A stretch of DNA of 64,000 bases from Bog-473 sp963783965. GTDB taxonomy: Bacteria; Actinomycetota; Acidimicrobiia; Acidimicrobiales; RAAP-2. The stretch covers positions 248,001 to 312,000 of the forward strand of contig CAWAPQ010000004.1 of assembly GCA_963783965.1 (NCBI GenBank). The letters are read 5' to 3'. The notes beneath the pieces are model-generated. The model saw only the letters and a list, made by a program, of their open reading frames with translations, did not search any database and was not told the DNA's origin. The position numbers were made by a program, and so were the translations under genes. This document shows positions 10,252 to 19,128 of this stretch, piece by piece. How positions within the stretch are numbered: position 1 is the first letter of the stretch; each line of letters begins with the position of its first letter.

Positions 10252-11983
10252 CGGCGGACTCCTCCAGCGCCGACGACCGGTAGCGGTTCGTGATGGGCAT
10301 GCGCCGGTCCTTGCCGAAGGCCTTCGTCGTGATGCGGACCCCAGGAGGCATCTGCCGACGCTTGTACTCGGCGCCGTCGACGAGGCGCACCACCTGGTCG
10401 ACCACCGCCGGGTCGAAGCCCTCCGCAACGAGATCCGCTGCGGTGCGATCACCCTCGACGTAGCCCTGCAGCACCGGATCGAGCTCCTCGTACGGCGGGA
10501 GCGACTGGTCGTCACGCTGATCGGGGCGCAGCTCGGCCGAGGGCGGCTTGTCCAGCACGCTGTCGGGAATGGGCCCCGGAAGCCCCTCGAGCACGGCCTG
10601 CGTGTTGCGATAGCGGCAGAGCTCGTACACGAGCGTCTTGGGGACGTCCTTGATCACGGCGAAACCACCAGCCGAGTCCCCGTAGAGCGTCGAGTAGCCG
10701 GTGGCCATTTCGCTCTTGTTCCCCGTGGTGAGCACGATCCATCCCTTGGCGTTGGACATCGCCATGAGGAGCACGCCCCGAAGGCGGGACTGGAGGTTCT
10801 CGTCGGTCAGCCCGAAGGGCTCGCGCCCGAGGAGCGGCGCCAGCATGGAGGCGAACGCGACGTGGGCCTCCTCAATGGCCACCGTCTTGAGGTCGATGCC
10901 CAGTCGCTCCGCCAGCGCGCCGGCGTCGTCGCGGGAACCCTCGCTCGAGTAGCGCGAGGGCATGGAGATGCCGTGCACCCGCGCGGCGCCGAGCGCATCC
11001 ACGGCGATGGCTGCCACCAGGGAGGAGTCGATCCCACCCGAGAGGCCGATGACGGCTTCCGAGAACCCGTTCTTGCGGAGGTAGTCGCGGGTGCCGAGGA
11101 CCAGGGCGTTGTAGACCTCGGCGTGATCGCTCAGCGCGGCCCGGGGTGCCGCCGGTGGGAGCGCGGGACGACCGACGCGCGGGGGCTCGGTCACGGCAAC
11201 GCGCGGCAGCAGCTCGGTGACGGCACGCGGGGTGTGGGACCCGACCGGCAGATCGACGACGACGAGGTCCTCGGCGAACTGGACGCCCGAGCCGAGCAAC
11301 GTCCCGTCGGCGGCCACAATGAGCGAGTCGCCGTCGAAGACCAGCTCGTCCTGCCCTCCCACCTGGTTGACGTAGGCGATGGCGCAGCCCGCCTCGGCCA
11401 CCCGGCCCGACAGCATGGCCAGTCGCTCCGCCCGCCGGCCCCGGTTGTAGGGCGACGCGTTGAGGTTCACCACCACGTCGGCGCCGGCGCGCCCCGCCTG
11501 GGCGACCGGACCGCCGTCGAACCAGATGTCCTCACAGATGGAGACGCCGACCCAGGCGCCTGCCACGCCGAAGAGCGCGGGCGGCTCGTCGCTCGGGACG
11601 AACCACCGCTGCTCGTCGAACACCCCGTAGTTGGGCAGGAAGCGCTTGCGGTAGACGCCCACCACCCGCCCCCCTGCGCACACGGCGGCGGCGTTGGCCA
11701 GTCCCACCCCGCTCGGCGCGGCGCCCACGAACCCGACCACGACGGCGCAGTGGGTCGTGGCGGCGGCGACCTTCTCGAGGGCCGTCACGTTGTCGGCCAC
11801 GAACCCCGGCTTGAGGAGGAGGTCCTCGGGCGGGTAGCCCGGGATCGCCAGCTCGGGCACCACGCAGATGTCAGCCCCCGCCGCCTCGGAGGCGGCCAAC
11901 GCGGCGAGTATCCGCTCCACGTTGCCCGACAGGTCACCCACGACGGTGTTGAGCTGCGCGGCGGCGAGGCGCAGGTGCGGCAT
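10244..11983 (-). CDS. nadE: Glutamine-hydrolysing NAD+ synthetase
   Basis: 579-aa two-domain enzyme that makes NAD from deamido-NAD, ATP and glutamine. The N-terminal carbon-nitrogen-hydrolase (glutaminase) domain shows the Glu-Lys-Cys triad: E44 in VVPELAIPGY, K113 in YRKRFLPNYG and C150 in ICEDIWFDGG. The C-terminal ATP-pyrophosphatase domain carries the P-loop IGLSGGIDSSLVAAIA at about residues 310-330. MPHLRLAAAQLN is the expected N-terminus. It is transcribed divergently from glnA with a -10 box just ahead of the ATG, and is coupled to the downstream helical protein. Confidence 0.96.
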   Translation of the reverse strand: MPHLRLAAAQLNTVVGDLSGNVERILAALAASEAAGADICVVPELAIPGYPPEDLLLKPGFVADNVTALEKVAAATTHCAVVVGFVGAAPSGVGLANAAAVCAGGRVVGVYRKRFLPNYGVFDEQRWFVPSDEPPALFGVAGAWVGVSICEDIWFDGGPVAQAGRAGADVVVNLNASPYNRGRRAERLAMLSGRVAEAGCAIAYVNQVGGQDELVFDGDSLIVAADGTLLGSGVQFAEDLVVVDLPVGSHTPRAVTELLPRVAVTEPPRVGRPALPPAAPRAALSDHAEVYNALVLGTRDYLRKNGFSEAVIGLSGGIDSSLVAAIAVDALGAARVHGISMPSRYSSEGSRDDAGALAERLGIDLKTVAIEEAHVAFASMLAPLLGREPFGLTDENLQSRLRGVLLMAMSNAKGWIVLTTGNKSEMATGYSTLYGDSAGGFAVIKDVPKTLVYELCRYRNTQAVLEGLPGPIPDSVLDKPPSAELRPDQRDDQSLPPYEELDPVLQGYVEGDRTAADLVAEGFDPAVVDQVVRLVDGAEYKRRQMPPGVRITTKAFGKDRRMPITNRYRSSALEESAGA

Positions 11984-11989
11984 CGGTCC

Positions 11990-11995
11990 AGATTA
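11990..11995 (-). promoter_or_regulatory. -10 box of a probable leaderless promoter (nadE)
   Basis: Read on the minus strand, TAATCT lies 6 bases upstream of the nadE ATG (11983). The spacing suggests that transcription starts at or one or two bases before the start codon. Confidence 0.5.
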
Positions 11996-12069
11996 CCGGC
12001 GCACCTGCTGGGCCCCGCCGAACCCGCCCGCTGGAAGAGCGTGGTCCCCGGGCATGCGAAGCTTGTGCG

Positions 12070-13404
12070 GTGCAAAGCCAGCGGGATTATGTGCTCCGGA
12101 CGGTCGAGGAGCGGGGCATCCGCTTCGTCCAGCTGTGGTTCACCGATGTGTTGGGGACCCCCAAGGGGTTCAACATCACCTCGGCGGAGTTGGAGAACGC
12201 GCTCGACGAGGGCATGACGTTCGACGGCTCGGCGATCGACGGCTTCAGCCGGGTCCAAGAAGCCGACGTCCTGGCCCGGCCCGATCCGAAGACCTTTCAG
12301 CTCCTCCCTTGGCACCACGACGACGCACAGGTGGCCCGCGTCTTCTGCGACATCGCCAACCTCAACGGCACGCCCTTCGAGGGCGATCCCCGCCACGCCC
12401 TGCGCAGGACGCTCGAGCGCGCCCGTGCCGCCGGCTTCACCTTCTTCTCATCCCCGGAGGTGGAGTTCTTCTACTTCGCCGACGCCGACCCGGAGCGGGG
12501 TCCGGTCACCCTCGACTCCGGCTCGTATTTCGACCTCTCAGTGGCCGACCTGACGAGCGACCTCCGTCGCCGTTCCGTGCTGATGCTCGAGGAGATGGGG
12601 ATCCCCGTGGAGCACACCCAGCACGAGGACGCCCGCAGCCAGCACGAAATCGACCTGCGCTACACCGACGCGCTCACCATGGCCGACACCGTCATGACCA
12701 CCCGCATGGTGATCAAGGAGATGGCGCGCCAGGAGGGTGTCTTCGCCTCGTTCATGCCGAAGCCGCTGGCAGGCGTCCAGGGCTCGGGGATGCATACCCA
12801 CATTTCCCTGTGGGAGGGCGAGCGCAACGCGTTCGTCGACGAGAACGACGAATACGGGCTCTCGCTGGTGGCGCGTCGCTTCATCGCCGGGCTGCTGCAC
12901 CACGCCCGCGAAATCACCGCGGTCACCAACCAGTGGGTCAACTCCTACAAGCGGCTCATCGGCGGCTACGAGGCGCCGGTTCATGTCAGCTGGGCCCGCA
13001 ACAACCGCTCGGCGCTGGTGCGGGTGCCCGTCGTGAAGATGGGGAAGTCGGAGTCGACCCGGCTCGAATACCGGGCACCCGACAGCGCCTGCAACCCGTA
13101 CCTGACGTTCGCGGTCATCCTCGCCGCGGGGCTACGCGGCCTTTCGGAGGACTATCCGCTGCCGCCCGAGGCCGACGACAACCTGTTCACCCTGACTCCC
13201 AAGGAGTTGGCGAAGAAGGGGATCGAGCAGCTGCCCTCGAGCCTGCACGATGCCGTCAATGAAATGGAAGGCTCAGAACTGCTGGCCGACACGCTCGGGG
13301 ACCACGTCTTCGAGTGGTTCATCCGCAACAAGCGCGCGGAGTGGGACGCCTACCAGGCCCAGGTGACCCAGTTCGAGCTGGACCGCTACCTGCCCCTTCT
13401 CTGA
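12070..13404 (+). CDS. glnA: Glutamine synthetase type I, probably non-adenylylated
   Basis: 444-aa class I glutamine synthetase that assimilates ammonia. Visible signatures are the N-terminal DGSAIDGF, the metal/ATP-binding SPEVEFF, QGSGMHTHISLW and KSESTRLEYRAPD. Near residue 375 the block DDNLFTLTPKEL stands where adenylylated enzymes have NLYDLPPEE, so the regulatory tyrosine is absent. With the short length, this suggests the GS I-alpha or GlnA2-like subgroup. The start is the GTG at 12070 and no strong ribosome-binding site is visible. The next gene, 13 bp on, encodes a GlnR-like regulator, so nitrogen-responsive control is plausible. Confidence 0.94.
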   Translation: MQSQRDYVLRTVEERGIRFVQLWFTDVLGTPKGFNITSAELENALDEGMTFDGSAIDGFSRVQEADVLARPDPKTFQLLPWHHDDAQVARVFCDIANLNGTPFEGDPRHALRRTLERARAAGFTFFSSPEVEFFYFADADPERGPVTLDSGSYFDLSVADLTSDLRRRSVLMLEEMGIPVEHTQHEDARSQHEIDLRYTDALTMADTVMTTRMVIKEMARQEGVFASFMPKPLAGVQGSGMHTHISLWEGERNAFVDENDEYGLSLVARRFIAGLLHHAREITAVTNQWVNSYKRLIGGYEAPVHVSWARNNRSALVRVPVVKMGKSESTRLEYRAPDSACNPYLTFAVILAAGLRGLSEDYPLPPEADDNLFTLTPKELAKKGIEQLPSSLHDAVNEMEGSELLADTLGDHVFEWFIRNKRAEWDAYQAQVTQFELDRYLPLL

Positions 13405-13417
13405 GCTCGAAGGACCG

Positions 13418-14182
13418 ATGGACCCTCTCCTGTGCTTCCCGGCCGACCTCCCCGCCGAGGTGATGCTCGCGCTGCAGAACGCGGGCCTCGGCCATCAGAG
13501 CGTGACGGGGCCCGACGAGGTGGTGACGTCCGGACCCGACGGCCGGATCACGGGGTTCTCGGGCGCGCTCGTCGTCACGGGTGACGACATGTCCGCCGCC
13601 GTTGCCTTCTGCCGCCATCTCCGCCTGCGCGAGGTGCCCATGACCCCGCTCCTCCTGGCCATCGGGACGGACCAGGTGGGCGAGCTGTTGCTCCGCGACG
13701 ACCTCTACGACGATTTTTGCGTCCTGCCGGCCCGGCCCGACGAGCTGGTGGCGCGGTTGCAACACCTCTTCTGGCGGACCGGACAGAGCATGCGGCCCGA
13801 CCTCATTGAGTACGGGCCGCTCATGCTCAATCTCGAGACGTACCAGGCCGCCGTGTCCGGGCGCGTCCTCGACCTGACCTACATGGAATACGAGCTCCTG
13901 CGCTTCCTGGCCGGGCACCCGGCCAAGGTCTTCACCCGCGAGACCCTTCTGAGCCGCGTGTGGGGCTACGAGTACTACGGCGGCGCGCGCACGGTCGACG
14001 TGCACATCCGGCGGCTGCGGGCCAAGCTCGGCGAGGAGCACGCACACTTGATCCAGACGGTCCGTTCGGTGGGCTATCGCTTCGGACAAGTGGCATGGCA
14101 CCCAGGCGTGGCGCAACGCAACGGAGGCTCGGGTGCGTCCGCACCGGCGACGGCGCCGTCGGCTCAGACCACGGGGGCGTAG
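13418..14182 (+). CDS. GlnR-like atypical OmpR-family response regulator
   Basis: 254-aa DNA-binding protein. The N-terminal ~125 residues have a receiver-like pattern but lack the acidic pocket: the strand-3 region reads GALVVTGDDM without the usual phospho-acceptor Asp in position, and strand 1 reads LLCFPADLP. The C-terminal winged helix is clear (LTYMEYELLRFLAGHP ... VDVHIRRLRAKLG ... VRSVGYRFG). Actinobacterial GlnR, the global nitrogen regulator, is an atypical phosphorylation-independent member of this class. Its place directly after glnA supports that reading. GAAGGA lies 3 bases before the ATG. The tail is low-complexity Ala/Pro and overlaps the convergent ridA end by 19 bp. Confidence 0.8.
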   Translation: MDPLLCFPADLPAEVMLALQNAGLGHQSVTGPDEVVTSGPDGRITGFSGALVVTGDDMSAAVAFCRHLRLREVPMTPLLLAIGTDQVGELLLRDDLYDDFCVLPARPDELVARLQHLFWRTGQSMRPDLIEYGPLMLNLETYQAAVSGRVLDLTYMEYELLRFLAGHPAKVFTRETLLSRVWGYEYYGGARTVDVHIRRLRAKLGEEHAHLIQTVRSVGYRFGQVAWHPGVAQRNGGSGASAPATAPSAQTTGA

Positions 14183-14532
14183 GCCCAGGCCTCGACCTCG
14201 ATCCGGGCCCCGATCGGGAGCGCCGCCACCGCGACGGCCGAACGCGTCGGGCGGTTCTCCGTGAAGTGCTCCACCCACACCTCGTTCACGGCGGCGAACT
14301 CGGACATGTCGAGAAGGAAGACGGTCGTCTTGACGACGTCGGACAATGTCGCCCCCTCGGCGCCCAGTACCTCGGCCACGTTCTGCAGCGCCTGCCGGAG
14401 TTCGGCCACGGTCCCGCCCTCGACCAGACGGGACGTTCCGGTGCTGTCAGTGGCCAAGCCCACCTGACCGGAGGTGATGACCCAGTCGCCGACACGACGG
14501 ACTGGGGAGTACGGACCAACGGCGGGACTCAT
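14164..14532 (-). CDS. ridA: RidA family enamine/imine deaminase
   Basis: 122-aa protein of the YjgF/YER057c/UK114 family, which removes reactive 2-aminoacrylate and related enamines. Characteristic segments are VGPYSPVRRVGDWVITSGQV, LQNVAEVLGAEGATLSDVVK and the C-terminal GARIEVEAWAYAP with the substrate-carboxylate arginine. The ATG overlaps the stop of the upstream molybdenum-hydroxylase-like gene by 4 bases, so the two are one operon. That pairing may mean RidA clears imine products of the partner, but this is inference. Confidence 0.9.
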   Translation of the reverse strand: MSPAVGPYSPVRRVGDWVITSGQVGLATDSTGTSRLVEGGTVAELRQALQNVAEVLGAEGATLSDVVKTTVFLLDMSEFAAVNEVWVEHFTENRPTRSAVAVAALPIGARIEVEAWAYAPVV

Positions 14533-16184
14533 GCGCGCTCCTCTCGGTTCCCCGATGCTGCCACGTGGCGCGACGGCACCCGGACGGCGTCGCGCCGTGT
14601 CGGCCAGCGTCCGGGCAAGCCCTCGGCGAGCCAGGCCGCAGCCAGCGTGGCGGCGAACACCGCATCCGAACCGTTGACGGGCTGGCCGTCCTCCTCGTGC
14701 AGCCGGACCGTGACCTCGGGCATGTCCCGGGCGGCGAGAATGCCGAACGAGCGGATGGTCAAGTCGACCGGCTCGCCGGCGCCGTCCACCGCGATCCCTT
14801 CGCTCCACACCATGCCGAGCGCCTGGTGCACCGCGCCGAGGGCGTAGGACCGGAGCGTCACGGGGCAGAGGATCTCGCCGGCCCACACGTCCACCTCCAG
14901 CCAACCGCGCGACACCTTGTCCAGGTGCAATTCGACCCGGGCACTGCCTGCATGGGGCACGGCGACGTGCGCCTCGCCGAGGCCCGCCACGCTGCCGGGC
15001 GCCGCGAGCGCGGCCCGCGCCGCCAACAGTTCGGCCCACACCGCCCTGCGCAGATCCCGCGACACGGGCGGGCCGACAACCTGCGTGAGCTCGACCGCCA
15101 CGCCGGGGTTGCTCGCCCGCAGTTCGGCCGCCAGTGGTTCCAGGTCGGCCGAACCCTCCGTGCATCCGATACGGACGAGCCCCGTGCCATCGGGACGGAG
15201 AGCGATGGCCAGGGGCGGGCGCTTGGGACCACGTCGCACGACGTCCTCGCGTCGCCACAGCACGCGGACCGCTTCCCCCGTCGCGTCGGCGAGCTCCCGG
15301 GCGAGCGCAGGAACCGGACTGCGCCGCTTGCCCCCGAACGCGCCGCCGTTGGCCAATGGGGAGGCCGGGAGGTGGCCGGGCCGGGCCCAGCTGGCGTCCG
15401 GCTCGACGTACGCCGGCTCGAGCCACGACGTCTGCAAGGTGAGGGCCCACTCGCCCTCGGGCAGTGCGACCGGGTGTGACAGGGGCACCGTGCTGTTACG
15501 ACCCTGGACGCGCCCGTTCGCGGCACGCGCGGCACGCAGGTCGGGAGCAACCGTCCCATCGGCCCCCAGCTGGACCCGCGCCGTCGACGGCGCGGAGTCG
15601 TCGGCGAATCCGCCGCCACCGAGAACCACGTCGGGCCCGGAGGTCTGAAAGGCCGGCCCCTCGACCTGGGCCCGCCACGCGGCCCGAACGGCGTTGCGCG
15701 GGTCTCCCGACGCCGGGGGCGGCGCTCCGTCGACCCCCAGGGCACTGCACGCAGCCTCCACGATCGACTGCCAGCCCGTGCACCGGCACAGGTGGGCACG
15801 CAGCGCCGCCTCGACGTCCCGGCGCGTCGGCGGCCTCCCTGTTCCCGCCTCTTCGAGGGCGGCCAGCCGGAGGACGATGCCCGGTGTGCAAAACCCGCAC
15901 TGGCTGGCGCCGTGCTGGACGAACGCGGCGGCCCAGCGGTCGCGCAGCGCCTCCGGTGCTCCCTCGAGCGTGGTGACGTGACGACCAGCGATGCGGCGAA
16001 CAGGGGTGACGCAGGCGACGCGTGGTGCGCCGTCGACCCACACGGTGCAACAGCCGCACTGGCCCTGTGGGCTACAGCCGTCCTTGACGGATCGACAGCC
16101 CAGCTCCTCGCGGAGCGCGTCCAGCAGGCTGATCCCGTCCTCCACCGCGACGGGGTCCCCGTTGAGCGTGAACGTCACGGCCAT
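14529..16184 (-). CDS. Fusion of 2Fe-2S subunit and truncated molybdenum-hydroxylase large subunit
   Basis: 551-aa protein. Residues 1-155 match the small subunit of xanthine dehydrogenase/CO dehydrogenase-type enzymes: plant-ferredoxin cluster (CRSVKDGCSPQGQCGCC) and the four-helix cluster (GASQCGFCTPG, LCRCTGW). The remainder resembles pieces of the large subunit, including NGGAFGGKRRSP (Moco-contacting GGAFGGK) and a C-terminal stretch (LRSYALGAVHQALGMVWSEG ... VNGSDAVFAATLAAAW). It is only ~390 residues instead of ~750. At the C-terminus the GxGE motif carrying the catalytic glutamate appears replaced by NGSDAVF, so hydroxylase activity is doubtful. Operon with ridA. The role may be electron transfer or a diverged activity. 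Confidence 0.75.
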   Translation of the reverse strand: MAVTFTLNGDPVAVEDGISLLDALREELGCRSVKDGCSPQGQCGCCTVWVDGAPRVACVTPVRRIAGRHVTTLEGAPEALRDRWAAAFVQHGASQCGFCTPGIVLRLAALEEAGTGRPPTRRDVEAALRAHLCRCTGWQSIVEAACSALGVDGAPPPASGDPRNAVRAAWRAQVEGPAFQTSGPDVVLGGGGFADDSAPSTARVQLGADGTVAPDLRAARAANGRVQGRNSTVPLSHPVALPEGEWALTLQTSWLEPAYVEPDASWARPGHLPASPLANGGAFGGKRRSPVPALARELADATGEAVRVLWRREDVVRRGPKRPPLAIALRPDGTGLVRIGCTEGSADLEPLAAELRASNPGVAVELTQVVGPPVSRDLRRAVWAELLAARAALAAPGSVAGLGEAHVAVPHAGSARVELHLDKVSRGWLEVDVWAGEILCPVTLRSYALGAVHQALGMVWSEGIAVDGAGEPVDLTIRSFGILAARDMPEVTVRLHEEDGQPVNGSDAVFAATLAAAWLAEGLPGRWPTRRDAVRVPSRHVAASGNREERA

Positions 16185-16260
16185 GGGCGGGGGCGCGGCG
16201 ACGCCGCGGGGTTGTTCGGGAGCGCTGCCGGTTCCGCTCAGAGGGCGGGAAGCCCGACGC

Positions 16261-16626
16261 TCAGCTGAAGGAGGAGCCGCAACCGCAGGTGCGGGTGGCG
16301 TTGGGGTTGATGATGTTGAACCCGGCGCCCTGCAGGCCGTCGCTGTACTCGAGGGTCGAGCCGGTCAGCAGCTCGGCGCTGGCCGAGTCCACCACGACCC
16401 GGACGGAACCGAACTCGCGGACCACGTCGTCGGGCATGACCTCGGTGTCGAAGAACATCTCGTAGCTGTAGCCCGAGCAGCCGCCGGGCTTCACGGCCAC
16501 CCGCAGCGCGAGCTCCTCGCCCTCTTCCTGGGCGAGCAATTCGGCGACCTTGGCCGTGGCGCCGTCACTGAGCGTCACCGGTGCCGGCTTCTTCCCGATG
16601 TTGACGGAAGTGGACATCGTCGTCAC
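16261..16626 (-). CDS. erpA: A-type iron-sulfur cluster carrier (ErpA/HesB/IscA family)
   Basis: 121-aa Fe-S carrier. The three conserved cysteines are present: one in KPGGCSGYSYEM and two in the C-terminal TCGCGSSFS. I chose the GTG at 16626 because GAGGAGG lies 5-7 bases upstream. The internal ATG at 16617 is too far from that site. It probably passes clusters to apo-proteins such as the adjacent 2Fe-2S fusion. The divergent mrp gene is also an Fe-S maturation factor, so this is a small Fe-S assembly neighbourhood. Confidence 0.93.
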   Translation of the reverse strand: MTTMSTSVNIGKKPAPVTLSDGATAKVAELLAQEEGEELALRVAVKPGGCSGYSYEMFFDTEVMPDDVVREFGSVRVVVDSASAELLTGSTLEYSDGLQGAGFNIINPNATRTCGCGSSFS

Positions 16627-16766
16627 TGGATCCTCCTCGTTGCGCCTACGCCTGGCGGCCAATCGCCCTGGATGCACGGTGCGCCCAAGGACGAGCACCA
16701 TGTTACCGGCGCCGGGCGGACCCCGGCACCCCGGCCGCCCAGGGTCGGAATTCCCCGCCACGCAGG

Positions 16767-16772
16767 TACAAT
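16767..16772 (+). promoter_or_regulatory. -10 box of a probable leaderless promoter (mrp)
   Basis: TACAAT lies 8 bases before the GTG at 16781. No ribosome-binding site separates them. A weak -35 candidate (TCGGAA) lies at 16745-16750. Confidence 0.55.
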
Positions 16773-16780
16773 TCCAGTCT

Positions 16781-17986
16781 GTGACACCTCCCGCCCCATT
16801 GACACCGCCCACGGCGGAGCCCGCGCGGGAGGGCCGCGAGGAGGAGGTCCGGGACTGCCTGCGGGCCGTCATCGACCCCGAACTGGGCGACACGATCGTC
16901 GACCTCGGCATGGTCCGGACCGTCACCGTCGAGGGCGGCGACGTCACCGTCGGCGTCGCCCTGACCATCGCCGCCTGCCCTTTGCGCAGCCAGATCGAAC
17001 GTGACGTCGTCACCCATGTGCGCTCCCTCGACTGGGTGCGCTCCGTCGACGTGCAGGTGGCGTCGATGGACGCAGACGAGCGGGCGGCGGTGATGGCGCG
17101 GGCGCGCTGGAAGGCGCGTGAGGACGCCCCCGAGACCGCCATCGCCGCCTCGACCCGGGTGTTGGCCATCGCATCGGGCAAGGGCGGCGTCGGCAAGTCG
17201 TCGGTCACGGTCAACCTGGCGGCGGCACTCGCCTCCCGTGGCCTGACCGTGGGGATCCTCGATGCGGACATCTGGGGCTTCTCCGTCCCCCGCCTGCTGG
17301 GCATGGAGGGCGACGTGGAGGCCCGGGCCGGAAAGATGGTGCCGCTCGAGCGCACCATCGGTGCGGGGACGGTGCGGGTGCTGTCGATGGGCTTCCTGGC
17401 CGACGAGGAGCAGGCGATCATGTGGCGCGGGCTGGTGCTGACCCGGGCGGTGCAGCAGTTCCTCCAAGACGCCCACTGGGGCGATCTCGACTACCTGCTC
17501 ATCGACCTGCCCCCCGGGACGGGAGACGTCCAGATGGGCCTGGCCCGCCTGCTGCCGCGCACCGAGCTGCTCGTCGTCACGACGCCTCCGGTGGCGGCCC
17601 AGAAAGTGGCGGCCCGAGCCGCCGACATGGCTCGCCGGGGCTATCTCCGGGTGGCCGGGGTCATCGAGAACATGAGCGACTTCACCTGCGAGCACGGGAC
17701 CACGTACGCGCTCTTCGGATCAGGTGGCGGCGCCCGCCTGGCCCAGAGCCTCGGGGTGCCGTTGGTGGCCTCCATCCCGTTGCACCCGGACCTGGCGGCC
17801 GGCGGGGACGCCGGCGTGCCGGTGGCGATGGCCGGCGCTGACAGCGAACTCGGCGCTATCTTCGCGGAGATGGCCCGCGTGATCGCCGAGGACGTGGCGC
17901 CCATCGTCGACGTGCAGGGTTGTTCGGCCCGCCTCATGGAGCGGGTCGAGGCCGCCGTGGCCCAAGGGGACGCCGCTCCTAACTGA
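16781..17986 (+). CDS. mrp: Mrp/NBP35 family P-loop ATPase, Fe-S carrier
   Basis: 401-aa protein with an N-terminal MIP18/DUF59 domain (about residues 15-90, VIDPELGDTIVDLGMV) and a C-terminal ParA/MinD-like ATPase: deviant Walker A IASGKGGVGKSSVTVNLA, then DADIWGFSVPRLLG and DYLLIDLPPGTGDVQM. ApbC/NBP35 proteins bind and deliver 4Fe-4S clusters, but here the expected CxxC near VIENMSDFTCEHG has only one cysteine, so cluster binding may be altered. The GTG start is fixed by the DUF59 boundary and the promoter box. The frame is open far upstream but without homology. Confidence 0.92.
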   Translation: MTPPAPLTPPTAEPAREGREEEVRDCLRAVIDPELGDTIVDLGMVRTVTVEGGDVTVGVALTIAACPLRSQIERDVVTHVRSLDWVRSVDVQVASMDADERAAVMARARWKAREDAPETAIAASTRVLAIASGKGGVGKSSVTVNLAAALASRGLTVGILDADIWGFSVPRLLGMEGDVEARAGKMVPLERTIGAGTVRVLSMGFLADEEQAIMWRGLVLTRAVQQFLQDAHWGDLDYLLIDLPPGTGDVQMGLARLLPRTELLVVTTPPVAAQKVAARAADMARRGYLRVAGVIENMSDFTCEHGTTYALFGSGGGARLAQSLGVPLVASIPLHPDLAAGGDAGVPVAMAGADSELGAIFAEMARVIAEDVAPIVDVQGCSARLMERVEAAVAQGDAAPN

Positions 17987-18055
17987 GCTCAGCAGCGGCC
18001 GGCCTGCCGGCGCCCCCGGCTCCAGAACCGTGGCCGAGTTCCGGCACCGCCGGGA

Positions 18056-19054
18056 TCAGGGCTGGTCGGGTGGTCCGCTAGGGCGAGGTCCGGGCGCGGC
18101 GTCGGGACCTTCTTCGTTGGCCCGCATGGACACCTCGCGCACCGCCGCGTTGAAGTCACCGCGGGCGCTGCCCTCGCCCGGGTCGGGCACGGCGCCACGC
18201 TCATAGCCGGGGTCGCCGGGCAGCACGATGCGCATGCCTTTGCCGTCGGGAACCACCCGCGGCTCGATGGCGGGGACCGCGCTGGAGGCCTCTTCGGCCG
18301 CCGCCAGCAGCGCGGCGCTGGTGGCGAAGCGACCGATCACCTGGAGGTTGCGGATGGTCGGGAAGATGATCTCGATCTCCCCGGCGCGATGCCGGGCCAG
18401 GGCGTCGTGCGGTGAGATCCACACCTCGGCGATGGTCTCCCCGGCGTCGTGCGCAGCGATCTGGCCGGGCGGCGCCGCGGCCACGAAGAAGCGCGTGTCG
18501 TAGCGCCGCGGCGCGCCGCGCGGGGTGATCCAGTGGGCGAAGTAGTGGATGTCGCCCACCGAGAGGAGCAGGTCCTCGTCGCGGCACAGATCGAGGAAGG
18601 GGCGCGTGCCCTCGTTGACGGCGACCCGCTCGGCGGCGAAACGCGCCTCCTCCTCAGGGTCCCCGGCCAGGAGGTCGGGACCGCCCGGGCGCCGGGCCAG
18701 CAGGATGCCTGCCTCCTCGAACGTCTCGCGCACGACGGCGACCCAGTAGGCGAGGCCGCCCGAGTCGAAGCCCAGCAGCGCACTCGCCGCGGCATCGGTC
18801 CGGCCCGAGCACAGCGTCTCCGCCTCCGGCCCACCGTCCAACGGGTTGACGGCACCACCCGGGAACACGTAGGCGCCCCCGACGAAGTCCGAGCGCAGAT
18901 TGCGCCGCACCATCAGCACCTCCAGCGTGGTGCCCTCCGACGGTTCGGGCGCGTCGCGCACCAGCATCACGGTGGCGGCGGGTCGGATCTCCACCGGCGC
19001 CGGGCCGGAGGCATCGGCCGGGGCCGGTGGCGGAGGGGGAGCCGATGGAGGCAC
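18056..19054 (-). CDS. Nudix hydrolase, NUDT7/NUDT19-like
   Basis: 332-aa Nudix-fold protein. After a proline-rich leader come VMLVRDAP, VGGAYVFPGGAVNP and the catalytic REtfEEAGILL half of the Nudix box. The two halves are separated by an insertion, as in coenzyme-A-type NUDT7/NUDT19 enzymes. The C-terminal ~60 residues are acidic and low-complexity. The likely substrate is a nucleotide-sugar or CoA diphosphate, but this is not determined by the sequence. Many actinobacteria carry such a gene a few genes from the WhiB4/ArsA pair found here at 20.1-22.6 kb. Confidence 0.87.
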   Translation of the reverse strand: MPPSAPPPPPAPADASGPAPVEIRPAATVMLVRDAPEPSEGTTLEVLMVRRNLRSDFVGGAYVFPGGAVNPLDGGPEAETLCSGRTDAAASALLGFDSGGLAYWVAVVRETFEEAGILLARRPGGPDLLAGDPEEEARFAAERVAVNEGTRPFLDLCRDEDLLLSVGDIHYFAHWITPRGAPRRYDTRFFVAAAPPGQIAAHDAGETIAEVWISPHDALARHRAGEIEIIFPTIRNLQVIGRFATSAALLAAAEEASSAVPAIEPRVVPDGKGMRIVLPGDPGYERGAVPDPGEGSARGDFNAAVREVSMRANEEGPDAAPGPRPSGPPDQP

Positions 19055-19128
19055 GCCGGAGAGGGTACCGGGCGGAGGAGGCGGCGCCCCCGGATCAACG
19101 GCACCCCTTGACTAACCTGACCCGGTCC

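Noticed and set aside
10229..12217. A 662-codon open frame on the plus strand, antisense to nadE
   Set aside because: It is a shadow of nadE; the minus strand has the full Glu-Lys-Cys and P-loop motifs, while the plus frame has no recognisable domain.
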